DNA from: Pseudomonas brassicacearum
GTDB lineage: Bacteria; Pseudomonadota; Gammaproteobacteria; Pseudomonadales; Pseudomonadaceae
Assembly (NCBI RefSeq): GCF_000585995.1
Contig: NZ_CP007410.1
Span: forward strand, 434,001-498,000
Direction: 5' to 3'
Length of the DNA stretch: 64,000 nucleotides
The notes under the pieces are model-generated. The model saw only the letters and a program-made list of their open reading frames with translations, searched no databases and was not told the origin of the DNA. This document shows, in pieces, positions 51,707 through 61,700 of this stretch. The translations under genes were made by a program, and so were the position numbers. How positions within the stretch are numbered: position 1 is the stretch's first letter; each line of letters begins with the position of its first letter.

Positions 51707-52085
51707 CGCGCGCAGGCTGGCCGCCGACTGCCAGGGATTAACGCTGCTGGAGGTCATGATCGCGCTGGCGATTTTCGCGACGTTGGCGGCCGCGGTGCTG
51801 TCGGCCAGCCAGTTCGTACTCACGCAAAGCGTCGGGCTTGAGGAGCGTCTGTTCGGCGCCTGGCTGGCTGACAATCAACTGAGTGAACTGCGTTTGCAAG
51901 CCGTTAAGTCGCTCGGTCAACAGCGAATGTCCCGACGCATGGATCAGCGTGACTGGGTCCTGCAACAACAAGTCACCCCGGCCCGTGACCCGCATCTACT
52001 CCAGGTCGAGATCCAGGTCAGTCGTGCCGATGGCTCGTCTGTCGTGCATCGCACCACCGGCTGGGTCCGCCAGCGTCATGAATAA
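51699..52085 (+). CDS. gspI: minor pseudopilin GspI
   Basis: GspI (128 residues) has a leader MSDARRLAADCQG followed by LTLLEVMIALAIFATLAAAVL with Glu5. The C-terminal domain contains LFGAWLADNQLSELRLQ, typical of GspI. It overlaps gspH and gspJ by eight bases each. Confidence 0.95.
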   Translation: MSDARRLAADCQGLTLLEVMIALAIFATLAAAVLSASQFVLTQSVGLEERLFGAWLADNQLSELRLQAVKSLGQQRMSRRMDQRDWVLQQQVTPARDPHLLQVEIQVSRADGSSVVHRTTGWVRQRHE

Positions 52086-52611
52086 GCAGTCGGGCTTCAC
52101 CTTGTTGGAGTTGGTTATCGCCATCGCCATTTTCGCCCTGCTCGGCCTGGCCGGTTGGCGTCTGTTCGACGGCGTCGTGCGTACCCAGCAGGGCGCGGGC
52201 CAGCATGAGCGTGAAATCAGGGCCCTGCAGCGCGCCGTGGGGGTGATCGAACGGGATGTATGGCAGGCCGTTGCCGGCAGTGTTGTGCTCGCGCCGGGAC
52301 ATCTGCAATTGCAGCGTAGCCATTGGCGCAACCCGTTGGATCAGCCGCGCAGCGAACGGCAAACCGTGAGCTATCGACTCGAGGGTGCCGTGTTGTGGCG
52401 CGACAGTCACGGTGAAGGGGCGGTTATCGTGCAACGGCAGAAACTGCTCGAGGATGTACGCAGCCTGAGCTGGCGAGCGTTCGACCCGAAACGCGGCTGG
52501 CACATCGAAACAGCGGGCGACAGCGCGCCGCTGGCGTTGGAGTGGGTCGTTTCTGCGGGGCGTTTCGAGCAGATCCGTCGCGTGCTGCTGTTGCCTGGGG
52601 CGTTGCCATGA
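52078..52611 (+). CDS. gspJ: minor pseudopilin GspJ
   Basis: GspJ (177 residues) starts MNKQSG, cleaved before FTLLELVIAIAIFALLGLAGW with Glu5. The body carries REIRALQRAVGVIERDVWQ and the C-terminal end ILEDVRSLSWRAFD-like segment typical of the family. The start is fixed by overlap with gspI; the open frame runs further upstream inside gspI without meaning. Confidence 0.95.
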   Translation: MNKQSGFTLLELVIAIAIFALLGLAGWRLFDGVVRTQQGAGQHEREIRALQRAVGVIERDVWQAVAGSVVLAPGHLQLQRSHWRNPLDQPRSERQTVSYRLEGAVLWRDSHGEGAVIVQRQKLLEDVRSLSWRAFDPKRGWHIETAGDSAPLALEWVVSAGRFEQIRRVLLLPGALP

Positions 52612-53453
52612 AACGACAACGCGGCGTGGCGCTGATCAGCGTGTTGTTAGTCCTGAGCCTGGCGCTGTTGCTCACTGGCGGGATGCTGCGCAGTCATCGG
52701 CTGCTATTGCAGAGCAGCGCGCAGCAGCTGCAGCAAGTCCAGTTGCGCCAGTTAGGGCTGGCCGGTGAAGCGTGGGCGCTGGGGGTATTGGAAGGCAGCG
52801 CAATCACACCGTCCGGGCCGGTTGACCTGAGCCAGGACTGGGCCCGGCTCGAGCCTGCATTCGCCGTGGAAGATGCCGAGCTTCACATCGATATCGAGGA
52901 CCTCTCCGGGCGTCTCAACCTCAATGCGTTGCTGGCCCAGGGCCAAATCGATCAGGTGACCCTCGGCCGTTGGGCGCGATTGCTGGCGTTGCTCGACTTA
53001 CCGGAGTTGTCGTTTCCCCAGGTCGGGCCGGTGCAGGAGCTGAGTCAACTGCGCCTGTTGTCGGGCATGGACAGCCAGACCCTGCGACGCCTGGAGCCCT
53101 GGGTGATGGTGTTGCCCAAAGAGGCCCGGCTGAACATCAATACCGCACCGCTACTCTTGTTGATGACCCTGGACGGCATGGAGGACGGGCCGGCCAAGGC
53201 GCTGGTCAACCAGCGGCCCAACAAACCATACGCCAGTGTGCAGGCATTCACCGGCGACCCCTTGTTGTCCGGATTGGGCCTCAGCAGTCATGGCCTGGGC
53301 GTGAGCAGCCGCTGGTTTCGCATCAGTGTGAGGGTGGCTCGCGCGGGCAGTCGTCTGCGCCTGGCCTCGGATATTGAGTTCGACCCTGTTACCGGACGCT
53401 GGACTGTTCGTCAGCGTCGTTTTTTACCGATCAGCCCCAGTGAGCGCCCTTGA
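52608..53453 (+). CDS. gspK: minor pseudopilin GspK
   Basis: GspK (281 residues) caps the pseudopilus tip. It has a short leader MKRQRG followed by VALISVLLVLSLALLLTGG, with Ser instead of Glu at position 5, as expected for GspK. The inserted alpha domain (LNLNALLAQGQIDQ, then LSQLRLLSGMDSQTLRRLEPWV) is present. It overlaps gspJ by four bases. Confidence 0.95.
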   Translation: MKRQRGVALISVLLVLSLALLLTGGMLRSHRLLLQSSAQQLQQVQLRQLGLAGEAWALGVLEGSAITPSGPVDLSQDWARLEPAFAVEDAELHIDIEDLSGRLNLNALLAQGQIDQVTLGRWARLLALLDLPELSFPQVGPVQELSQLRLLSGMDSQTLRRLEPWVMVLPKEARLNINTAPLLLLMTLDGMEDGPAKALVNQRPNKPYASVQAFTGDPLLSGLGLSSHGLGVSSRWFRISVRVARAGSRLRLASDIEFDPVTGRWTVRQRRFLPISPSERP

Positions 53454-54556
53454 TGAAAACCTGGCTTTACCTGACGGCCGAAGGCTTGGCTGCCCCCGGC
53501 GCCAATTGGCCGTGTTGTGTGTGGTCGCCAACGGGCGAACGACGCGGCCTGCCGTTGCATGAAGCCGCCCATGCGTTGAGCGGGCGAGCCGTCACCGTGC
53601 TGTTGCCGATGGAAATGTGCAGCTGGTTTCGCAGCGATCCCTGGCCCTCGCGACGCCAGCCCCGACCCCAGGCCCTCGCATTCGCCATCGAAGAGCAACT
53701 GAGTGAGAACCTGGAGGTATTGCACATCGGTATCGGCGTTCGGGACCGCCAGCATCGCTATCCGATGATGGTCGTTGAGCGAACCAGGTTCCAGGCGTTG
53801 CTGGCGCTGCTCGCCGAGCAAGGCATTGATGCACGTGCGATGCATGTCGATGCCGATCTGGTGCCCGACGACAATGCTTTTGGCGTGCGCTGGTTCGGTC
53901 GCTGGCTGTTGGGCGGCGCGTTGTCGGCGCGGGTGTCGTTGTCGGCCCGGGGCTTGGCAACGCTCAAGCCTGGCTTGCCTGAAGACATGCACTGGTTGGA
54001 CGAGGAGCGTGATCGCCAAGGCATCGATGAGTGGCTGTTGAGCGCTGGCGGACATCCCATCGACCTGTTGCAGGGGGAATTCCGTCGACGCCGCCAGCCT
54101 TTGCCATGGCGCGGCGCGGCGGCGGTTGCGTTGGGGGTGTTGCTGCTCACCTGGGCTTTCAGCGAAGCCCGTGTGCGCTTTCTTGAAAACGAAACCCGGC
54201 GTTTGTATGCCCAAAGCGAGCAGCGATTCAGGTCGCTGTATCCCGAGCAAAGCAGGATCGTCGACCTGTCGGCGCAATTCCAGGCGTTGCAGAGTCGGCG
54301 CGGGCAGGGCCGGGATACCCAGGTCGCTCGTCTGGCGCGCCTGACGGAGCAGGTCATTGGCGCCAGCAACGTCGAGGTGCAGCGCATCGATTTTCGTGAA
54401 AACGAAGGCTGGAAGATCCAGCTGACGGCCAACAGTTTCGTCGAGCTTGAACAACTGCGTGAGCGCGGGCAACAGAACGGACTGCCTGTCACCCTGGGCA
54501 GCGCCAGCAAACAGAACAATCGAGTGCAGGCCACTCTCACGCTGGAGAACGGTTGA
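53453..54556 (+). CDS. gspL: type II secretion protein GspL
   Basis: GspL (367 residues) has an actin-like cytoplasmic domain that binds GspE, one membrane helix (about residues 222-236, AAAVALGVLLLTWAF), and a ferredoxin-like periplasmic domain. The ATG at 53453 shares its A with the gspK stop. Cytoplasmic motifs such as VTVLLPMEMCSWF fit the family weakly; membership is supported by order. Confidence 0.88.
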   Translation: MKTWLYLTAEGLAAPGANWPCCVWSPTGERRGLPLHEAAHALSGRAVTVLLPMEMCSWFRSDPWPSRRQPRPQALAFAIEEQLSENLEVLHIGIGVRDRQHRYPMMVVERTRFQALLALLAEQGIDARAMHVDADLVPDDNAFGVRWFGRWLLGGALSARVSLSARGLATLKPGLPEDMHWLDEERDRQGIDEWLLSAGGHPIDLLQGEFRRRRQPLPWRGAAAVALGVLLLTWAFSEARVRFLENETRRLYAQSEQRFRSLYPEQSRIVDLSAQFQALQSRRGQGRDTQVARLARLTEQVIGASNVEVQRIDFRENEGWKIQLTANSFVELEQLRERGQQNGLPVTLGSASKQNNRVQATLTLENG

Positions 54557-55017
54557 TGAATATCCATGGATGGCAGGGTCTGAAACGCGCCTGGGAAAAA
54601 AAGTCAGGCCGTGAGCAAGGGCTGTTGCTGGGGCTGGCCGGGCTGGTGCTGGTGATCGTGGGTTACCTCTCGATCTGGCAACCTACCCGGCAACGGCTTG
54701 AGGTCGCCGAGCGACAGTATCGCCAACAGGCCGAACTGAGCGCGCGGATCCAGCGTGCCGAGCCCGGTCGCGACACGGGTGTTGCTACGCGCCCCTTGTC
54801 GGTGCAGGTCAACGACAGCGCGACAGTGGCGGGGTTGGACATCACCGAAATGGAGGTGGACGGCGATTCGTTGCGACTGCTCGTCAGCGGCGATGCCAAC
54901 CCGCTGCTCCATTGGCTGGAGCAACATGAACGGGAGGGTGCGGTATTGCAGTCGCTGACGCTGGAAGCGCGTAATGGGCTGTTGGACGCGCGGGTGGTGT
55001 TGGGACGGATCGACTAG
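54556..55017 (+). CDS. gspM: type II secretion protein GspM
   Basis: GspM (153 residues) pairs with GspL in the platform. It has a short cytoplasmic N-terminus, a membrane helix (about residues 24-40, GLLLGLAGLVLVIVGYLSIW), a coiled coil (RLEVAERQYRQQAELSARI), and a ferredoxin-like periplasmic domain. It is last in the operon. It converges on the MFS gene with only 17 bases between the stops, and no terminator is visible. Confidence 0.9.
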   Translation: MNIHGWQGLKRAWEKKSGREQGLLLGLAGLVLVIVGYLSIWQPTRQRLEVAERQYRQQAELSARIQRAEPGRDTGVATRPLSVQVNDSATVAGLDITEMEVDGDSLRLLVSGDANPLLHWLEQHEREGAVLQSLTLEARNGLLDARVVLGRID

Positions 55018-55034
55018 GACTCGCCACAGGCCGG

Positions 55035-56312
55035 CTAAACCTGAACATTCCCCGGCAACAACGGCAATTTCGCCAATTTCACCGCCACGCACAACGCCAC
55101 CACCAACAACCCACCGATGAACAGACCGACCCCGTTCCAGCCACCCAGGTGCCAGGCCACGCCACCCGCTGTACCGGCGACACTCGATCCGGCGTAATAG
55201 CTGAACAGATAAAGCGACGACGCCTGGCCCTTGGCCTGGAGGGCACGACGGCCAATCCAGCTGCTGGCGACCGAGTGGGCGCCGAAGAAGCCGAAAGTGA
55301 ACACCAGCATGCCCAGCACGACCAGCCACAGCGGCGTGGCCATGGTCAGCATGAGGCCGGCCAGCATCAGGGCGATGGTCGCCCAGAGCATTTTGCGGCG
55401 GCCGAGTTTGTCCGCCAGTGCGCCGACTTTCGCCGAGCTGTAGATGCCCGACAGGTACACCACCGACAGCAGGCCGACAAAGGCCTGGTCCAAGTGATAA
55501 GGCTGGGCCAGCAGGCGGTAGCCGATGTAGTTGAACAGCGTCACGAACGCACCCATCAAGACGAAGGCTTCGAGAAACAGCAGCGGTAATCCGGCATCGC
55601 GAAAGTGCAGGGTGAAACCGTCCAGCAGGCTGCGCGGATGCAGTGAACGGGGCCGGAAGTTGCGCGACTCGGGGAGAATCCTCCAGAACACCGCCGCCGC
55701 GATCAAGGCCAGGCCACCAATCACCAGCATCGCGGTGTGCCAGCTGACAAAGTCGATCAGTACTCCAGTGATCAGGCGTCCGCACATGCCGCCGATGGCA
55801 TTGCCGGCGATGTACAGCCCCATCGCCAGGCCAATGTGCTTGGGATGGATTTCTTCACTCAGGTAGGTCATCGCCACCGCTGCCAACCCGCTCAATGACA
55901 GCCCCACCAAGGCGCGTAGCAGCAGCACGCCGTGCCAGGTCGGCATCATGGCACTGGCGATCGTGCACACCGATGCGGCGAACAGCGCCGCGACCATCAC
56001 TGGCTTGCGGCCGATGCGGTCGGAAATCGGGCCGGTGATCAACAGACCGATGGCGAGCAGACCGGTCGCCACCGACAGGATCAGACTGCTCTGCGCCGCA
56101 TTGATGGAAAACTCCGTGGACAACAGCGGCATCATCGGTTGCACGCAATACAGCAGGGCGAACGTCGCAAAACCGCCGCTGAACAGCGCCAGCACCGTGC
56201 GCATGAACATGGGCGTGCCTTTTTCGATGTAGATGTCTTTCAGTTCGGCGACGACCTCATCTTGCACACGAGGTGGGATTTCATGGGCCAGTGGAGCAAC
56301 AGCAGTTTTCAC
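55035..56312 (-). CDS. MFS transporter (YnfM-like)
   Basis: A 425-residue major facilitator superfamily transporter with twelve hydrophobic segments and the signature motif GPISDRIGRKPVM between helices 2 and 3, repeated as ADKLGRRKMLW between helices 8 and 9. It has a ~35-residue cytoplasmic N-terminus. The family includes YnfM-like exporters (arabinose, drugs). It is divergent from a LysR regulator, which probably controls it. The substrate cannot be told. Confidence 0.9.
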   Translation of the reverse strand: MKTAVAPLAHEIPPRVQDEVVAELKDIYIEKGTPMFMRTVLALFSGGFATFALLYCVQPMMPLLSTEFSINAAQSSLILSVATGLLAIGLLITGPISDRIGRKPVMVAALFAASVCTIASAMMPTWHGVLLLRALVGLSLSGLAAVAMTYLSEEIHPKHIGLAMGLYIAGNAIGGMCGRLITGVLIDFVSWHTAMLVIGGLALIAAAVFWRILPESRNFRPRSLHPRSLLDGFTLHFRDAGLPLLFLEAFVLMGAFVTLFNYIGYRLLAQPYHLDQAFVGLLSVVYLSGIYSSAKVGALADKLGRRKMLWATIALMLAGLMLTMATPLWLVVLGMLVFTFGFFGAHSVASSWIGRRALQAKGQASSLYLFSYYAGSSVAGTAGGVAWHLGGWNGVGLFIGGLLVVALCVAVKLAKLPLLPGNVQV

Positions 56313-56431
56313 GATGGACCTCGAAGGAGCACGGCCAGGCAGGCAATGAAAAAAGCATATAGCCCGCTAATGTTTCTATCCAATATATTGTTCGACCTGT
56401 TTAAGACGTTTTACGACCTATTGGATTGCCC

Positions 56432-57337
56432 ATGGAATTGCGCCACCTGCGTTACTTCATCGCCGTTGCCGAAGAACTGCATTTCGGCCGCGCCGCCCTG
56501 GCCCTGGGTATCTCCCAGCCGCCCCTGAGCCAGCAGATCCAGGCGCTGGAGCAAGAGATCGGCGCGCGTTTGTTCGAGCGCACCAATCGTCGGGTCGAAC
56601 TGAGCGAGGCCGGGCGACTGTTCCTCGAAGAGGCGCGACGGGTGCTGGCCCAGGTCGACAAGGCGGCTGATGTGGCCCGCCGCGCCCAACTGGGTGAACT
56701 GGGTGAGCTGAAAATCGGCTTCACCTCTTCGGCACCGTTCAACTCCACCATTCCCCAGGCGATCTTCTCGTTCCGCCAACGCTTTCCCGCCGTGCACCTG
56801 AACCTGCGGGAAATGAGCAGTACCCAGGTGGCCGACGCACTGCTGGACGAAACGATCGAGGTGGGCATCATGCGGCCGTTGCCACTGCACGACTCCTTGA
56901 GGGAAATCGAACTCAGCCGCGAACCGCTGGTGGCCGTGCTCAGCGCCAAGCATCCATTGGCCCAGGCCAACGAAGAAGGCCTGTTTCTCTCGGCGTTGGC
57001 CCAGGAACCGTTCGTGTTCTTCCCGCGCAGCTACGGCAGCGGCCTCTACGCGCAACTCCTGAGCCTGGCCCGCGACGCCGGCTTCAGCCCGCACTTCGCC
57101 CAGGAAGCCGGCGAAGCCATGACCATTATCGGCCTGGTGGCGGCAGGTCTGGGTGTCTCGGTACTGCCAGCGTCCTACCAGCGCATGCGTATCGATGGCG
57201 TGGTCTATCGGCCGCTGCTCGATCCGGCGGCGGTCTCGGCGGTGTGGCTGGTGCAGCGCAAGGATCAGCGGTCGCCGATGGCGAAGGGGTTTGTGGAGTT
57301 GTTGACTGAAAATATAGACACCCACAGGTCGGCGTGA
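56432..57337 (+). CDS. LysR-family transcriptional regulator
   Basis: A 301-residue LysR-type regulator: winged helix-turn-helix at residues 1-60 (LRHLRYFIAVAEELHFGRAALALG, then ISQPPLSQQIQALEQEIG), linker helix, and a periplasmic-binding-like effector domain (LKIGFTSSAPFNSTIPQAI, then GVSVLPASYQRM). It starts at ATG after a TTGCCC. Divergent transcription from the MFS transporter suggests it is the local regulator, as for many LysR/MFS pairs. Confidence 0.93.
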   Translation: MELRHLRYFIAVAEELHFGRAALALGISQPPLSQQIQALEQEIGARLFERTNRRVELSEAGRLFLEEARRVLAQVDKAADVARRAQLGELGELKIGFTSSAPFNSTIPQAIFSFRQRFPAVHLNLREMSSTQVADALLDETIEVGIMRPLPLHDSLREIELSREPLVAVLSAKHPLAQANEEGLFLSALAQEPFVFFPRSYGSGLYAQLLSLARDAGFSPHFAQEAGEAMTIIGLVAAGLGVSVLPASYQRMRIDGVVYRPLLDPAAVSAVWLVQRKDQRSPMAKGFVELLTENIDTHRSA

Positions 57338-57410
57338 TGAATAAAAACTTGCCTATATGTGAAGGGGCGCCGCAAGGCTAATGCTGTTCATTCGAAAACA
57401 ATGATGAATC

Positions 57411-57542
57411 TGTGGCGAGGGAGCTTGCTCCCGCTCGGCTGCGAAGCAGTCGTCAACCGGCGGGTACGGTGTGTCTGATGCTCCGCATTTGGCGGGTTTT
57501 GGGACCACTTCCCGGCCCAGCGGGAGCAACCTCCCTCACCAC
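57411..57542. repeat. long REP palindrome, second family, degenerate (132 bp)
   Basis: TGTGGCGAGGGAGCTTGCTC at the left and AGCGGGAGCAACCTCCCTCA at the right bound a 132-base element. It matches the 131-base element at 14142 in size but has mismatches in its right arm. Confidence 0.85.
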
Positions 57543-57802
57543 GGGTGTATCGATTGCCTTAGGTGAACAGCATTTCACCGAAAAGCGCCCTTGTTCGTTG
57601 CTACACGCAAATCTGCTGGCGCACCCGGCGGCCGACCAAAGGCCGGTGGTGGCCGAAAAACTTGCCCGCTGGAAACTATGCGAAGTATTCATCTGTTGTA
57701 GAGCTGATTTTCCCTGAGCGAGCCGGCCTTGCTATCCGCCTATGGCGCCAGGGCGTTGTTTAGAAAGTATGTAACCGGCGCGCAGCCTGCATAAAAGCTC
57801 AA

Positions 57803-57824
57803 TGGGCTATCGCCTGATAGCCCA
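57803..57824 (-). terminator. terminator of queC
   Basis: TGGGCTATC pairs with GATAGCCCA around a four-base loop, 23 bases past the queC stop. On the minus strand it runs into GAGCTTTT. Confidence 0.7.
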
Positions 57825-57846
57825 ATTATCCATTCGTGCGTTGTGC

Positions 57847-58551
57847 CTATAAATCCAGTTTTGTCTTCAGGCTGTTCATGATTTCCGCCCGGTTTTCAAG
57901 GTAATGGCTCAGGCCCTTTGCGCGCAGATGACAGGCGGCGCAGTCACCGCAGCCACTGCCCTTGATGCCGTTGTAGCACGTCAGTGTCTGTTGATCGATG
58001 AACTCCAACCGCCCGTGATAATCGGCCAGCGCCCAGGTTTGGGCTTTATTCAGCCACATCAAGGGCGTCTCGATTCGCAAGGGATAGTCCATGCCCAGTT
58101 CAATGGCGTTGTTCAGCGCCTTCACAAACGCATCGCGGCAATCCGGATAGCCCGAGAAGTCGGTTTCACACACACCGGTGATAAGCGTTTTCGCACCCAC
58201 CTGATACGCATAAATAGACGCCAGGGTCAAAAACAGAATATTGCGCCCAGGCACGAAGGTGCTGGGCAGGCCATCTCCGTCGCTGTTGGCCGCGGGCACT
58301 GGAATGTTGTCGCGGGTGAGGCTGCTGATGGCCAGTTCGTTGAGCAGGGTGGTGTCCAGTATTTTATGAACGGTCACGCCAAGGGCATTGCAGAGTTGTT
58401 GTGCCACTTCGATTTCTTGACGATGGCGCTGGCCGTAGTCGAACGTGATGCAATGAACTTCGTCGTACCGGGGTAAGGCGTGAATCAGGCAGGTGGTTGA
58501 ATCCTGGCCACCGCTGAAAACGATGACTGCCTTTTTTGTCATTTCATTCAT
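57847..58551 (-). CDS. queC: 7-cyano-7-deazaguanine (preQ0) synthase
   Basis: QueC makes preQ0 from 7-carboxy-7-deazaguanine with ATP and ammonia, for queuosine or other deazapurines. The 234-residue enzyme has the PP-loop SGGQDS (13-18), the FDYGQRH motif, [15 protein letters not shown], and a zinc site of Cys192, Cys201, Cys204 and Cys207. Its motif text resembles the enterobacterial form closely. It is a single gene with its own terminator, not beside queD, queE or queF, so it may be a second copy. The function of a second copy is unknown. Confidence 0.93.
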   Translation of the reverse strand: MNEMTKKAVIVFSGGQDSTTCLIHALPRYDEVHCITFDYGQRHRQEIEVAQQLCNALGVTVHKILDTTLLNELAISSLTRDNIPVPAANSDGDGLPSTFVPGRNILFLTLASIYAYQVGAKTLITGVCETDFSGYPDCRDAFVKALNNAIELGMDYPLRIETPLMWLNKAQTWALADYHGRLEFIDQQTLTCYNGIKGSGCGDCAACHLRAKGLSHYLENRAEIMNSLKTKLDL

Positions 58552-58689
58552 CTTGGACCTGTCCCAATAGGTGCTGAAGGAGTGACCCTAGCCCGAAGTT
58601 CAACACCTGGTTGTGGGAAGTTTCCGAATTTACGTGCTCCGCTTTCTCTATTTGAGTTTTCAGTCGCAAGTGAATCCGCTTGAAGATCG

Positions 58690-58766
58690 CTGCCACGGCG
58701 GGTGCCGCACACCCGGAATCCTCGCCAGTTGGAATTGTCCGTGTGCGGCGGCGCTTGCCGTGGCAG
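58690..58766. repeat. imperfect inverted repeat between queC and the toxin-like gene
   Basis: CTGCCACGGC (58690-58699) pairs with GCCGTGGCAG (58757-58766), and GCCGCACAC (58704-58712) with GTGTGCGGC (58741-58749). The 77-base element can fold into a long hairpin. It may be the 3' end of the toxin-like transcript. It is unlike the two REP families elsewhere here. Confidence 0.75.
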
Positions 58767-58797
58767 GCGGTACTTACCTCGACCCTTTATTTTTCAC

Positions 58798-61700
58798 TTA
58801 GCCCTCCCACACCGTCGCAGGTTTATTGGCGTGGTAATCATAAAAGCCCTGGAGTACCCAGGTGTCGCCCTTGCGTTCGAACGCGGCGCGCCATGCGCCT
58901 CTGCCGCTGCCGGGGGATAGCTGGGCCATGTCGTACCAGTAATATTTGTTGATGCGTTTTGTCGTGGCCCTGCCCGCTCGAATGTCATCCATGATTTCGT
59001 TGATCTTGGCTCGGGCCGCTTCGGGAAAGTTGTCATAGGACATCTGTGTTTCAGCCAGAGTACTGAGACTCACCGTAAACTTGTCTATTGCGGTTGATGC
59101 TTCCGCCAGTACTGGTGGAGTGCTGGTGGTAGGTGATTTGCCAGGGACCTTCTTCGTCGGCACCTGGGTCACGACCTCGATATCAAACGTGTCGTAGTTC
59201 GAGAGATTTTTCGTGAAGTTAGTAATGTCCTCTCCGGTGACCAGTAGTGTCTTTCGCTGCGACTTGCCCTTGTTGGCAATGACGTAAGGAATCTTGTTGT
59301 TGCGGATTTCCGTCAGGAGCCCGGGTTTGTGTCTTTTTTTCATCTCGTCCCGGAACGCGCCGAGCTTTTTCTTTTTGTACTCCGCGAAGTTTGCAGGGTT
59401 TGTTTTATAGTTTTCCCTGGCAGCCGCTACCTCGGGACCTTCTCCTGAAAACAGGACACCCAGGTCCTCCCAGACACGCTTTTCCGCAACTTCGACCACC
59501 TCATGAATATCGTTCTGGATTTTGGTCATGGCGGCTTTTTTCTTTCCCTGTTCAGGGATGATGGTGATGAATAATGCGCCGGTGAGGTTGTCTGGCAAGG
59601 AGGACATCATCATCTTGAAGTTGCCTTCGCTGTCGAAAAGCTCCTTCTTGAGCGGCAGGGTCATGTCGAATATTTTTATTTTTTGAGCGGAGGTGAGCTG
59701 GATCCCTCTTGCCTGTGAGTCGATGTCTCGGGTGCAGTAGTCGACGGCCTGCCATACGTTGAATTTGTACAGCAGGCTTTCGTGGGGCTTTTTATGTTGC
59801 GCCTGGTTGTGGAGTCCTTTGTTTATCTGATTTATTCGTAAGCGGTAAGCGTCTATGTCGTGTACGGCGATGTCATTCATGCTCTCGCGCAGGATGCGCT
59901 CGGCCAGCTCTTCAGGCATCGAGTGGATGACCTTCTTTACCGTATTCACCACTTCCCGGGAAGGCCAGTGGTGGTCGACGAGAACACCCTCTACCAATGT
60001 GCTATAGGTTTTCTGTTGCGGGGTTTCCGGGGTCCGACTGAATAGACTCTGTATGTTTCCGCCACCGCGCAGCCGTTGTGGTTCTTCGATCTGCCACCGA
60101 CCATTTTTCCAAGTCACTGTCAGCTGATGAGTACGGTTGTTTGGCGTATAGATAATCCGCTCGCCTGCTTGTATCGCGGTTTTGCAGTAATCATTCCTCA
60201 GCTTCAAATAACCTTGCCCGCCCGTGTCTCTGTACAGGTTACGACCCTCGGGGATCAGCCCTTTGCCGTCAAAGCCTTTCAGAAGGAACGGTCCCAGCTC
60301 CGGATCAGGCATGCGGGGCAGGGAAGACAGTTCCGGGCGGGTCTTGTCCCGGCGCCGTGTCGCGCGGGCCATGATCAAGTCCTGCCCAGCCTCTGCCATG
60401 ACCTCGCCCAGCCCACTGATGAAATCACGGGTCCACTGGCTGAAGCTGCCGCCTTCGTCTTGTATTGCCGACACCCCGGCGCCCCCGGCCATCACCGGCA
60501 GGATCGCACGTCCCAGCACGCCGCCCAGGCGGCCCGCGTAGAACATGGCCATTGCGCCCGCCAGCAACGTGACGCCGTTCCTGCGCCCCTCCTGGGCCGC
60601 TGCGCTGTCGCGCTCGGCGTTTGTCACCGTCAGCGCATCAGCCGTCTTGAGCGCGTGGGTGATCTGCGTTTCGTGCAAGGCTTTGAGCAGGTTGCCTTTG
60701 ACCGCCGGGGACGCGACTTTTGAGGCGAAATCGTCCTTAACGCGATGCTTTATCCACGAGAAGGTGGGTTGCGTGACTTTCTTGATTTTCTCGTCGAGCG
60801 TCAGGTTGTCCGACGCCGGCACCAGGCTGGCAAGTTGATCGGCCTGTTCCATCAGAGGCAATTGTGAAATCAGCCAACGGGTCATTTCCAGTGTGGCGGT
60901 GAGCGTCTGCACCAAGGCTGATTCCAGCTCCCGGGTGCTGCCGGCGTCTACGTCCCTGAAGACTTTGCCGTCCGGCGCCCCTGGCGTGTACAGCGTCAGT
61001 GAGGGCCGGCTGGTGAATGTCTTCACCCCAAATACCAGCATCTCTTTCAACACGCTGTCGCCCCACTGAATCTGTCGAACCACCACCTCATGCCCGTTGA
61101 CCTTGCTGCGCCCCTCGGGCGCTGGACTGCCCAGCGCTGCCAGCACCAGGTTCAGGCCGGTGTTGTCCTTGTCGTGGGTAAAGTCACCGGAGATATGGGC
61201 CGCCCACGCCTGCGCGCGCATTTGTTTCCCTTTCAAGGACATCCATTCGGCCTGATGCTTCCGGGCGGCGAGCTGCAACGCGGCCGGGAGCCGGGAACCC
61301 ACGTTTGCCCGCTCAATGACTTCGACTATTTGCGCGAAGCTCAACGGCCCCTCGACGGTCGTGTGAGCCGCATTGCGTTCGTCCGGCGTCAGGTTGGACA
61401 TCGCCCATTCCGTCAGGGAGCGGCGGTCATCAACTATCGCCTTCACCTGGCCCAGCGCGACCCCGGAGCCAAACGGCGACTCGCCTGTCGGGGCGTGCGG
61501 GTCGATGAGCTGCTTGCGGATACTCAGGGACACCTGGTCCGGGTCGACCGGGGGGTATCTGTCCTTGATGAATCCGGCCAGCAATGTGCGCGTGCGGTCT
61601 TGGAGTGCTTCAAGGGTGGCCAGTGTCACCGGGTCCGGCGGTGGAGGCGTATCCAGCATAGTGATCTGCAGGTCTTGCACCGCCCTCCACCAGGCCACGC

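Larger units (their letters stand above)
57338..57846. other. gene-free stretch between LysR gene and queC
   Basis: A 509-base stretch with no supported gene. It contains a long second-family REP element (57411-57542) and the queC terminator. Short open frames at 57563-57763 and similar do not show a ribosome-binding site or homology. Confidence 0.7.

Noticed and set aside
57563..57763. 66-codon frame downstream of the LysR gene
   Set aside because: No ribosome-binding site or recognisable motif; composition fits non-coding remnant.
58552..58640. preQ1 riboswitch ahead of queC
   Set aside because: The leader was read for the preQ1-I core (CTAGCTACACCC-like loop and A-rich tail). It is not present.
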